From contig JAPDOI010000117.1 of the NCBI GenBank assembly GCA_029168955.1, positions 1,215,001-1,279,000 on the forward strand: a stretch of DNA of 64,000 nucleotides. Reading direction: 5' to 3'. This document shows positions 42,331-53,400 of the stretch, piece after piece (position 1 is the stretch's first letter; every line of letters begins with the position of its first letter). The position numbers and the translations under genes are program-made. The notes under the pieces were generated by a model. The model did no database searches. It was not told the origin of the DNA and saw nothing but the letters and a program-made list of their open reading frames with translations. This stretch comes from Aplectana chamaeleonis. Lineage: Eukaryota; Nematoda; Chromadorea; Rhabditida; Cosmocercidae.

Positions 42331-42815
42331 AGGCACAGTACACCCTCAGATATGAATTTTGAGATTTTCATGTAATTGTGTAGAAGACAACTCCTGCATA
42401 ACACGTGCCAAGTGCGAGATCTCAATTCCTTCAAATAAGCGAGATATAAGCGACCACCACAGGCCCGACCCCCTTCGCTCACCACCACAGGCCCAACCCG
42501 CTAACAGATTTTCGAACTCCATAGCGGCTCCATGGATGGATGAATTCCAACAAGTCGTCGTTCTTCAATCCACTGCCGAGCTGTCTCCTTATTCTAGCTC
42601 GCTGTCGCACAGCGATTGCGAATGAAGAGAAATACAAGCCTGAGACAACTCGTCCACCAATTTTCCACCCTCAAAATCTAGGCATCTTTGAAGAGAAATA
42701 ACTCTGTTCAAAAGGAGTCTTGAAAGATTTCAGAGATACCAATGTAATCAGCGTATGACCCTCTCCAAGATAAGTATGAAATCTGAAAATTATTTTTTTT
42801 GGGTGTCCTGTGCCC
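42331..42815. mobile_element. TTAA-flanked MITE B1
   Basis: The ends AGGCACAGTACACCC and GGGTGTCCTGTGCCC are inverted, 485 bp. It is the reverse complement of A1. TTAA lies at both borders, each shared with a neighbour. Confidence 0.85.
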
Positions 42816-42819
42816 TTAA

Positions 42820-43262
42820 AGGCAGTGTTCAAGATAAAAAGCGTTTTTCTTTTTTTTTCGCCTATCTTGAGAACGGTCCCATGCTGATTCCAATGATGTC
42901 TCTGAAGTCGTATAAGACCTTCTGGGAACGGAGTTATGGATCCTCAAAGATAGAGCTGGGGAAGCATGGTGGACGAGTTGTCCAAGGCTGGTAACTTCCG
43001 CCTTTTGCAGCCGATATATGCGAACTGACCTAAGTAAAGAGAAAAGTTGAAAACGAAGGGAAGAACGGGCTATCGATCGGATACCATCGTTCATTCCACA
43101 ATCTCGAGGTTTCATTCGTTGACGTAGAAGGGCGGGCGTTGCGCCTTTGGGGTTTGGCTTGCGCTCAACCTGGCAGCTTCGGGCTGTTTTGGGGCTCTTC
43201 CTGGCTCGTTTTCATGATAGTGGAAACTGGAACACATTTTTTTCCTATCGCGAACACTGCCT
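42820..43262. mobile_element. TTAA-flanked MITE B2
   Basis: The ends AGGCAGTGTTC and GAACACTGCCT are inverted, 443 bp. Its inside is homologous to A3. TTAA at 42,816-42,819 and 43,263-43,266 is shared with B1 and B3. Confidence 0.85.
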
Positions 43263-43266
43263 TTAA

Positions 43267-45054
43267 CCCATTCACGACCACGCCTATGTAGTTTTGGGTG
43301 GCTGTACATTCGGACCGCGTGCAACATTGCTTCACCGTATACAGTGTCCCACCGGTGGGCCACTTTTGCTCGAATGGCACGCCACCAAAAAATCGATTTT
43401 CGTTCTTCCTGTTCAATGTACGACCTTTGTAGTCAAAATCATGATGCCAAAGTTTGAGCTTTCTATGAAACTCTTTCCTTTCATAGAAATGACCTCCTAA
43501 AATTTGACTGTGTAGATAAGACCATCCACAAAATCACGGGAGTTCGTTGAGAATTATAGCGCTTTGAAACATTAATTATCATAGATTACCATAATAGACA
43601 TTCTTCTGTTCTTCAGTTGACAGGAAATGCTTAGAGAAATGTTATTTTTTCAGATTTGCACTAATTTTTGCGTTAGCTACCCCCTCGCTCTTGCGGTCTA
43701 TAGCATTCCGACAAGAGTTTTTCTGTAGTTAACATTTTTAGCATACTTTTTGGTATTTGGATGTAGAAAATACTCCTCGATTTTCATATTGAGTGGGAAT
43801 GTTGATGGAAATGACTTTTTTTAGATCTTCGCACATTTTTTTCTCTCGACCACCCCCTAACCTCTCCGGTTCGGCGCATTCTAGGGTTAGATTTTTTGAA
43901 AACCTTCTGGAGCGTTCGCTTCTTTTACATTTACACGTAAAAAATAGTTTTATTATTACATATTATCTAAGATTGATTAGTTTAATAACCGTTTTTTTAA
44001 ATTTTCACTCGTTTTCTGCTCTGGCACGTTCCCATTTTCTCGCCCGCTCCTCTCCGATTAGTTTTCACTGAAGTTGGAGTTCCGGCCTACGTTGGGACAC
44101 CAACCATAACCAAACAGGACTTCCGGAAATAGGCCAACGGGTCTCTAGATTGCTGATCTGTGCAAGAAAACAGTTCTGTGAACCAGGGTCAAGCCCACGC
44201 TGTGATGATCACAGAGGGGGGCCGCAGCCTCTGGGAGTCCGGGCGGAAGGGGGCCGCATCCCCAGCCAGCCAAAAGTTGATATTCAGCAGTGCGAAAACG
44301 TGTAAAAATAGATAGAATAGACTTATTAAAAGTTTTTATTCAGCAGCGGGAAAATTTGTAAAAATAGATGGAATGGAAATATTACAAAAAACATCCAAAA
44401 TTGGCTTGAATTGAAAAAATAGTAGTACTTCATCCACAAAGCCATCAAAAATCGACAAATTTTGCATTAGTCTGAAGATCACACTCACGACCGATCTGGG
44501 GGGCCGCACATGTTTCCGAACCGGAAGTAGGGGGGCCGCTTAAGTTTTTAAACCGGAGTCAGGGGGGCCGCACCTCTCACTTACCGATCACAGCGCCATG
44601 CCTTACCCTGCTGTGAACAAAATACGGGCGAAAGAAAAACCGATTTTCAACTCGCGGATGGTGCGCAGCATTAGTAATCATATTTCTGTGATGTATTAAA
44701 TAGTTCCACATAATCTGAGTACTCTTAGAAGTAAGGATCGTTTCTCGAGTAATGGGAAAAACGAAAAACTCGCCCTTAACTGCTTGTAAAAATGCGATAT
44801 GTACTCAAGTTTGCGGTTTTCGACATCGCCGCATTCGAATGGTCAGATATGTTGTAGTGGTGAAGCTTCCAGCGGACCACGAAGTTCATAGTCGAGTCTA
44901 GAATAGGTGAACACATTGACCATAAATAGGTTTAGAAATCCCTTCACGCGATGGAGAAATCGATTTTCGAAGAGAGTGTCCAACCGGTGGGACACGCAGT
45001 CCGAAGTTGTAGTCAACGCGTGTCCCACCGGTGGGACACGCCGTCGTGAATGGG
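43267..45054. mobile_element. TTAA-flanked 1.8-kb piggyBac-like element B3 (CCC..GGG ends)
   Basis: The ends CCCATTCACGAC and GTCGTGAATGGG are perfect inverted repeats between TTAA copies. GTGTCCCACCGGTGGG-type palindromes lie near both ends, as in A2. The inside (43.5-44.9 kb) has GGGGGGCCGC motifs three times (about 44,218-44,580) but no recognisable transposase, so it is non-autonomous or scrambled. Confidence 0.75.
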
Positions 45055-45116
45055 TTAACAATAGTGCGTTGATTATCCAAGAAACCCTTCCTGCGTTCTC
45101 AGACGGGTCGAGTTAA

Positions 45117-45560
45117 AGGCAGGGTTCACCATAAAAACGATTTTTGAGCTCTCTTCATGATAATGTAGATTTAGTCATCACAAAAGTAAAAATATGTGAA
45201 AAACCCCGGAATTTCGCAGGAAAAAACGCTCGAAAACAAGGTATAACGGCTAATTACTTGTGTCGGCCAGCCCCCTAATTAATGAGCTTTTCGTTAACGC
45301 TTGTTTATCCGCCGTTTGTTTTGCTGTTTAAGTAGTCAGTAGTCTCCAGAAGTGCTCATAAATTACTTTAAAATCAAAATGAAAGTTAACAAAACAGACT
45401 TTTCACGAAATCCCGATAACTGGAGGCGGGAGGACACCAAGCAATAACTTGTTCCTTAGCGTTTTTATCCAATTTTTATACTTATTTTGACTTCTGTGAT
45501 GCCAAGATCTACCTTTTAATGGGGATAGCACAACAACCAATTTTATCGCGAACCCTGCCT
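45117..45560. mobile_element. TTAA-flanked MITE B4
   Basis: The ends AGGCAGGGTTCACCATAAAA and TTTTATCGCGAACCCTGCCT are inverted, 444 bp, between TTAA at 45,113 and 45,561. Same family as A0. It is separated from B3 by a 54-bp spacer. Confidence 0.85.
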
Positions 45561-45564
45561 TTAA

Positions 45565-46598
45565 TATTCGAACTGGAAGGACTGTAAGTGATTATCAGCG
45601 CGTACGATGCCCCTCATAGCGAAATTTCTGGTCAGATCTGTAGCTTTTATTTCTGGGGCGGCTCTAGAGTCACCATTTCTATATGGTAGGCAGTCTAACC
45701 ACGAGTGTAGGAACCTAGACTATTCGAGCCCGCAATTCATTGATCCCTAACGTGTATTCTTTCGCTAACCAAGAAATGGACCTCATACCCAAGTTCAGCA
45801 TGTCAATTATTTTGGAAGCTTTTTTTTAGCCGAATCTATTATCTAAGATAAGCATTTGTGGCGTTTAGGGGTCTAATGCAGTTCTCCCGCCGCAACGCGG
45901 CGAGTCAGTCGCGCGCGGTGGATGGACGCGAAAAGCAATGTTCCACGGGACTTAGAGCGTAACAATCGGAGCGCTTCCGTGTTCACCTAAAGATTTTGAC
46001 AATTATCAGACCATTGTGGAAAAAAATGCTGATCTCCCAAAAAATGAGACCGCTTCTGAAAGTCCTTCCAGTTTTTATCTTATAAATTCCTTCTGGCATT
46101 TTAGTGACCAGTTCCGCTTTTATCAACACGGAGAATAAGTACGTTTCATAGAAGGATCTTTTACGCCATAATACTTATTCGCGGACGTTGGTACGTTATT
46201 CCTAAGGCCAAGTGGACAATTCAAAAACTTTTTAAAAAATTCACAACGAAGTCCTAATTCAAAGATATTGTGCAAAAATACTAGCACCGAAATCCGGTAA
46301 GCAGAAAGCGCGATAACGTGCTCCAACTGTAATCACCACGATATAGGAAACTCGTCCGAGTTTCACCGCGGTGCGACGAGGCTTGGTCCTTATCGGGAGA
46401 ACTGCTGGTCTCCCGGCGTTCAGCCCAGCTTTGGAAAATACAAAATTTGACAGACCGTGAATTCTTTTTTCTCATGACCAGGTTTTTTTTAGAAAAGAGA
46501 GCGGAAATCGGAACGGAGTTCGTCTACTCGTAATCATTCAGAGCCCAGTGCCTCCGTAAGTTGTCGTCACCTTTCCCATATCCGAACATCACACAGGA
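45565..46598. other. intergenic, no supported gene
   Basis: No exon chain or repeat border was recognised. Confidence 0.35.
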
Positions 46599-46752
46599 TT
46601 GATCCCTGGGCCCATCCAACGTGGACAGCGCGCGGACAACTTGCGCCAGGTTTGCACAATGCTCATGTCGCGCATGGCGTTTGATAATGAGGGACCAGCA
46701 TTGATTGATGTCCGCAAATGTGCGTCGCTGACACTGCGGACGAGGTTTTTAA
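46599..46752 (+). other. possible orphan coding segment
   Basis: A GC-balanced 150-nt block follows a CACACAG acceptor-like site and reads IPGPIQRGQRADNLRQVCTM, then LMSRMAFDNEGPALIDVRKC. Base use is unlike its AT-rich neighbours. The opposite strand is also open (SINAGPSLSNAMRDMSIV), so the coding strand is unsure. No flanking exons were found. It may be a pseudogene exon or captured sequence. Confidence 0.25.
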
Positions 46753-46759
46753 GCAGACG

Positions 46760-47698
46760 CCTCGCCTTCAAATTTTTCGCTTTTGTTTTCAGTTTCTCTT
46801 GGTTTTCTTCATGTTTCCTCATTTTTTTTTCCATGATAAAATCGCTAGTTTAACTCAGCTCGTATACAACTCTTTCCTTGGACTGGATGGCGTTCTATTG
46901 AGAATAGGACTTTTCTTTTTTTGTGGCGTTGTTGATATTTGGCGTTTTTAAGTGAACTGATCAGCTTTATTCATGCGAAATGAGAATCTAATAATTCTGA
47001 AAGTTTGAGTAGGGTAGATAAGCAGATTTTCGCAGTAATAATCCCTTTTTCGAATCTGGGAAGATTACGACAGAAAAATTGTTCGGCATCCGGAGTCCGA
47101 GAGTGTCCATTAATTTAATTTTTTTATTTGTTTGAAGTTCATGTACAAATAGCGAGATTTCGCTAACAGAATTTTCTCTATTTTTCTAATAGCGCTCACC
47201 TTTCTCTGAAGAGACTGCGAAGATTCCTACCATTCCTCTTAGACTTGAACCTGATTGAAAAAATATTTAAGTAATTCGAATATTAGGTCCATCCGAGAAT
47301 TCAATTTTTTTTCCGGAAATTTTACTCCTTTTTGAAGGTTGCCTCCTGTTTTTTTTTCTTTATTCAGATCAGTTGTGAATTTAAATGTTTTTTTTTGAAT
47401 ATTCGATTTGTTTGAGAAATCAAACACCTATTATTTTCTCTAAGTTTAATTTTCAACAGACCATATTCGAATATTTTTTTTCATAAAGGCAATAGTTCCT
47501 GTGTCCTACTATTTAAAATGTACAAGGAAATTTTTGTATTAATAAAAGACAAATAATAATAATTGGTTTAGTCATTTCTATTTTCCATTAGAATCGAGCT
47601 AACTGTTTCACTTATTCGAAATTTCAAAAAAAAAACTGTGGCACTATACCATTTCTCGGATTACAAAAATTGAAAAAAAAATCAAAGTCTAAGCTGCG
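46760..47698. other. AT-rich intergenic sequence
   Basis: Rich in poly-A and poly-T tracts. I see no gene. Confidence 0.4.
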
Positions 47699-47699
47699 T

Positions 47700-48570
47700 C
47701 CAGAGGTCAAAAGCGATTTTAGTGTGCTAGCGGATGTTAGTTACTGTAATCGTTGCCGTGAAATTGAATGCACTGGGAGTGTTGGCTGCGGGCAAAACAA
47801 CTGAATGGAGAGGTTCACAAAAAGGCGGAGTATTAAGGCAGCAGAGAGGGGGACACTTGGCTATCGCACTTTTCACGCCCATTTTTCCGTGCGTAAACGA
47901 ATTCATAACACAAACCCGTGTTTTTCTCCCCTTCCAAAATAAGTAGAGCCGTCAGGGTTGAGCAGGCCGTTGCGCCAATTTTTAGCGGAGCTACGACCCC
48001 CTTGTTGACCAAAATTTAGCGAAAATTTCCAAAAATTTCACCACGCCCCCCCCCGAAATCGAAAACCTTTGCCCATATTCAGGTAACTGACTGAGAAGTT
48101 TGAAATGCATACTTCTTCCATGCAACTATTTTGGAGGAAATTTAAATTGCTCCGCAATTTTTACGAACCCCCTCCCAAATTTTCATTTTTTTCCTCCGAA
48201 AATTCTTCAAAATTTTCCGACCTCCGTTGTGCCGAGTCGCAACCCTGTTAAACCTTGAGAGCCGTTGCGGCACAGAAAAATGGGCGTGGCCCAACGCAAC
48301 AGCCATGTGCCCCCCCCCTCCTATAGCGAGCGAACCAATTCCTAAATTAAGTTTCGGACGCTGTAGCACTTCATTTTATTAGAGTGCAAGGGTCCGTTCC
48401 TCCATACTCAATAAAGAACACATGGAGCAAAAAAAAGGTGAAAAAATTATCAGTTGCCGTCAAATTAGTTGCTTGGTCTGCAAACAAAAGCGGCTGAGCA
48501 TTTAATTTCGCGGTTAAGATTACGGTACTTACTCTCCGCTAGCACACTAAAATCCTTCTTGGGTCCAGGG
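47700..48570. mobile_element. TIR element carrying a nested hAT MITE
   Basis: The left block GATTTTAGTGTGCTAGCGGA..GTTA(C/A)T..GTAATC (47,716) is inverted at 48,520-48,555. Pairing extends outward to GTCCA(G/A)AG. The hAT-like element 47,953-48,257 lies inside it. Confidence 0.6.
47953..48257. mobile_element. hAT-like MITE (CAGGGTTGAGCAGG family), copy 1
   Basis: 305 bp with ends CAGGGTTGAGCAGG and a slightly decayed CGCAACCCTGTTAAACCTTG. Its 8-bp duplication agagccgt is exact (47,945-47,952 and 48,258-48,265). CAGGG ends with an 8-bp duplication indicate hAT. Non-coding. Confidence 0.88.
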
Positions 48571-49287
48571 CGGGCTCATAGGGGTGTTGGACACGAATGT
48601 GAGGAAGATCACGGTGCTTCTACGGTAGTTTGGTCGAAGTCTCTGCGCTGGTTGAAACTTTGCCTGTAGGAGTCCCTCCGGGATTGATTAACAATCCCTT
48701 TTTCGCCCTCCGGGTTTTTATGGCTTACGGTAGGTTACGGTAGCCAAATGACAATGAAATTGCCTTTATCTACCATAATCCTTCCGATGTAAAAAAAACG
48801 AGTATTGGATATTTTTCATCAGAACAGAAATGAGAGGGAAAGGCTATACAACGAATTAAAAAAATATTTAATTTTTTTTGTTCTTTAAACATTTGCTGAC
48901 GACGATTCGTAATTTTTTTTCTCACCCAGAAGCATAAGATCCCCATATTGTTTATCTCCATAAGTTTCTGCGACCCCCGTTTTGCAAGCTATCCAGTCCT
49001 GCCCGACCATGACCGTAAGCTACCGTATTTCATCTCGAAAGTTGAAAAGTAAATTCATATGTGGTCAGCATTCAAATGGCCCCTGTACAAATTTTTGGCG
49101 TTATTTTTTTTTCAATCAAAGGAGTTCGAAAAACGAATAGTGCCTCGTAGAATCTGGGAAGGTGCAAAAAAACATTTGTTTGTGTTCTCGAATAGGTTGA
49201 TTTGGAAAAAAAAGTGGAAGTCTTGGAAAGCAATCCGAATTATTCAGTAATTCTGTGAGTTCAAGAAATGCTTCGCATATCTATAGG
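48571..49287. other. repeat fragments upstream of the 132-residue gene
   Basis: Contains GTAGGTTACGGTAG and its inverted partner, plus CACGAATGTGA-type phrases of the ~1-kb family. No exon. Confidence 0.4.
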
Positions 49288-50287
49288 CAGGGTTGAGCAG
49301 GCCGTTGTGCCAAGGTTCGGTGGAGCTACGACCCACTGTTGAACAAACTTGAAAGTTTTCACGATCCTCACCCCTCGATAAATAGACATACAAATTCGTG
49401 TCCAACACACCAGATAACCTTCAAATGGAAATTTTCGCTGAAATCTGTCAGTTTGCCCAAACTACCTTATATGGACTCACCGTAACGTAGAATTTCATGA
49501 CGGCCTCTGCAGACACAGCTGTTGTCGCGCTGCAATCTTACTATCAGAAGGCGACTACTAGTATCTCCTCTGAGAGTTTTGGCCGAGAAACAGCCGCGAA
49601 ATGCCTGCTTGCCGCGTAATAGCCGCCAAATAACGCACGCCGTGAAATAGCCGAGAAATAATGCTCTCCAGGTAGATATACGGCGCATTCCAGAGGCATG
49701 ATTCAGATGTCAGCACCTCCGTCGGTTCAGTTATCCTCTGGTTCCGAGCCAGATTTACTCTGTTCCCTCGCGCGCTTGTGCGGAGCGAGGGTAGTGACAG
49801 AGAAATTGTGGGGAGAAGGAGACGCAGCGTACGCACGCAGACGCACGCAGGCGAAATGAAATAAATCACTCTCGGAAACAGAGGATACCCAAGTTTGGGG
49901 TACTTGGACCTCGGTCAGCCTCTGGAGGCCCCGCCCGACCGCTGGCGGCCCCTGCTGGTAGCTCGGCGAGCCGGCGACGTTTGCGTATTGGTTAGTTTTG
50001 TTTACTTCTAAATGTTTCTCGGTTATATCTCGGCTATTTCTCTGCTACTTCTTGTCGGTTAGGTGAGAAGCCGGGAAATAGCCCACCAGGAGCCGCTACG
50101 GAGCCTGGTGGGCTATTTCGCGGCCAAAACTCAGAGTCATTCAGGCTTGCCAAATGGCTTGCAGAAAATTCTTATTTCTTCAGAAATTTGAAGGCCCCCC
50201 CCCCAAATTTTCTTTTTTCTTTCCAAGAGTTTTCCAAAACTTTTTGCGTTCCTCCGTTGTGCCGTGCCGCAACCCTGCTCAACCCTG
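49288..50287. mobile_element. hAT-like MITE copy 2, interrupted by another repeat
   Basis: The left end CAGGGTTGAGCAGGCCGTTG and right end CCGCAACCCTGCTCAACCCTG belong to the same family as 47,953-48,257. No matching 8-bp flanks remain. The middle (about 49,555-50,136) is an inserted repeat with ends TCTGAGAGTTTTGGCCG / CGGCCAAAACTC, paralogous to 25,250-26,960. Confidence 0.65.
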
Positions 50288-50447
50288 TCGTCGCTGGAAG
50301 TCTGACGCCGGCCATATCTGAAGCATGTCGTCGCGTCGCTGCGCGATTGGAGTATATACCTTGTCATACGCATTCTGAAGTTTTTTGGCGGTCGGAAGGA
50401 TTAAACTCATCGGAAATCGGCCGGTTTTCCAATAGATAGTCTTGAAA

Positions 50448-50458
50448 TTTCAGCGACC
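50448..50458 (+). promoter_or_regulatory. trans-splice-type acceptor before the 132-residue gene
   Basis: AAATTTCAG ends at 50,453, five bases before the ATG at 50,459. No upstream exon fits it. A consensus acceptor this close to the start codon is the usual sign of spliced-leader addition in nematodes. The real promoter is therefore somewhere upstream in the outron and is not visible. Confidence 0.65.
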
Positions 50459-53400
50459 ATGACGAATCGACCAGGCGGTCTTGAGGACTACCTCTATCCG
50501 AATAGAGATGTGCCCACACCTCTGCCTGAAGACTTCTTCAAAGCATGGCTTGCTGGGGAGTCACCCCGACCGCCATCTTCAGGTGAACCGTAGTTGAATC
50601 GAGGTTCTGTGTAGCCTTTGCAAAACAATTCAATTTAGCTTCTCAATATCAACGAGGAGATTACGTTTCGGAAGGCCCATCGAATCCGGCGACCACCGAG
50701 GCCATCGTCGATCAGTTGATTCGGGAGAATCAGGATCTCATCGAGAAGGAGGCCCTCAAGCAGGTACCTTTTTCCTTAATTTATTTGAGTAGTTGTGTTT
50801 TTTTTTGATATTTCTTCGTCGCTGGAAATGCTTGGGAAGCTCTAGAATACACGTATTTTGTTGTTCTGGGGTCGTATTCGCCAACTACCCGCTGAGGGAA
50901 GTCGAAGGGAAGCGGAAGGGATGATACCGCGCGCGGCAGAGGAGCAGATCAACCCATCTTACACCATGTAAGATCGAAATGCAAACTGTGTTACGTATCG
51001 ATATCACTGCGAAAAGATAAAGATTCCACCGCGAAGCGGCCATTTTTCAGCTATGCGATTCGAAATATTCCGGCGGTCGCTAGGAAAGCCAAGGGAGGCG
51101 AGAGGTGGCCGTGGAGCAAGCATTTTGTACTGAAATTTTACCTCATCTACCTTTCGACTCCCCGGCGGGTTGATGGCGAATACTACCCCTGAAATTCAGG
51201 CTGTCTTCTTTTTTGGTTTCATTAGGGTTTTGATCAGGGTCAAGCGGGGCGTTGCGTAATTTTTCAAAATCGGAGCGACCCCACCATCACCACCATCAAT
51301 TTTTTCCAAAATCCGAAATGTTTGCAATCCCTTCCGAGGCGCGATTTCTGAGCAATTTATATTTGATTACTAAAACTATCAGACGCCCAAAATTTGTTCA
51401 TTAGCCGGGCTCATGCGCCTTAAAGCTGAGCAATGCTACGATCCTTCCATTTGTAGATCAAAAATATCGAGAATTTTTGGGAAATCTTCACCAAATTTTC
51501 ATTTTTAAACTGAAATTTTGGCGATTCCCCCCCTACTAACCTTCATTTTCGGGCCAAATTTTTTGCGACCCCCCCCCTACCTATCGTTGCGGACTTCCGC
51601 AACCCCGCTTGACCCTGGTTTTGATTTTTTCCAACTTCTTGCTTTCGGTCTTCTTCACATTAATTGATCTTCTATTCGACATGCAGTGGCCCTGAAATAA
51701 GCTGTAGTTGCGACATACAGCCTTCTGAATGTTGGGGGGGGGATGAAAGGAACACTTAAAAATTCTGAAGTCTTCCCTAAGGCGCCTAGGTAGATCAAAA
51801 ACGTACATGACGTGATTTTTTCAGACACCGAGAATAGGTTTAGTGGTCAAACGTCGTCCAAAGGGGTTATTCAGGGCGCTGGGCTCGATTATGAGGTCCG
51901 TTTTAAGGTTTTTAGAAGAGCACTGTAGGTTACGGAAGCTGAATTGCATTTCGCTCGTATTACCTACCATAATTCTCTGAAGAAAGCGAAAATGGACCTC
52001 GTACTGTGCTTATCTGGGCCAAATTCCGGTCCGCAATTGCGTCTCAACACGCTTTGCGGCCGCACGCGCTCGAGCCGGCCGAGTCGCCAGCGCCAAAGCC
52101 GGCCCGATGTGGCTTTTTTATACAGTTTTCTCCAATTTTTATTAGTTTCCAGTTCCCAAAACCGACCTAGGGCCAATAGATTGGCGGCTGCGCCGCTGAG
52201 AACTCTTTCGACTCGGGAGCGTGCGGCCGCAAAGTGTGTCGAGACGCAATTGCGGACCGGAATTTGACACAGAGAAGCACAGTATATGTGTTTTACGCTC
52301 CGAAATAACCAGGATCAAGCAGCTACTATCCCGCGAGACTGGGGGGGGGGCGATGTAAAAAATTTCAAAAAAAAAAGGAAGTGTAGGAGGGACGAGGAAA
52401 TTCACTTCTGAATTGGAAAGTTCGGGGGTTTCCGATAGGATAAGTCGTCCTTAGGGTAAGGAGTGCAGTGGCAGTATTAAAAAAATCAGGTTGAAAAAAA
52501 TTCTCTGAAAATATGAAGTCCCGAAATAGTCGCCAATGAGGGTGAAGCGGGGTTGTGAAGTTTTGGCCCGAAATTAAAGGGTAAGGGGACCGCAAAAATT
52601 TTGGAGCAATTGTAAGGTAAGCTTTAGTAAGTGAGCTTAAATGAGGCAGAGGTAGTCGCCCGGGGTTATTTGGTGTGGTGAATACAAATTTGCTTTTCAT
52701 TTGTCGAGGGGGACGCTGTAAAGAATTTTCAAATTCTTCCAAAATTTTTATCGTCAAAGGGGGTCGTAGCTCCGCTGAAAATAGGCGCAACAGCCTGCTC
52801 AACCCTATCAGTGCCTAGCGCGGTTGCTAACGGGCACAGCGGGGGTGGGGGTCGTAAAATCTTCACTCAAAAAAAGGAAATTTTGTTGTTTTGGGTAGTG
52901 GGTCGTACAAATTTGATACTAAATTTTCACCTATGAGAGGAGGTTTGTGGCAGCTTCGGACAGTTCTTGAAAATTCTGATCACCTTACTAGGGACCGACC
53001 CTAGTGCAAACGGGAGTTTGGGAAAATGATCTGTGAGTTTCGTGCGGGAGGTGAAAAGAATCGCTTTGAAGTTCTTCAAACTTCCTTATTGCACCTGTGT
53101 AGATCGAAAACGACAAAAAACATGAGTTTTCAGAATTTTAGAAATTGGGGGCCTTTCAGTCCAAAATTTGTTAAGGGTAAGTACGGTCATGCGGAGCGTC
53201 GTGTAATTTCTCAAATCCAGAGTGACCCCCCCCCATCTCCGGCTATCAAACCTTTTCCCGAAGATCCAAGAATTTTGCGATCCCCTCGAGGTGTAATATT
53301 TGGGCAATGTTTTCCACAAAAAAAAAGTTGAGGTATGGAATACTGAAAAGTTACCTTATGGTGTTCAATGACCGTTAATTTCAGTTTCCAATCACTTCCA

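Noticed and set aside
43793..44071. Ser/Phe-rich frame inside element B3 as a transposase piece
   Set aside because: No piggyBac DDE motifs or Cys-rich tail are visible; T-rich DNA gives Phe/Leu/Ser by composition.
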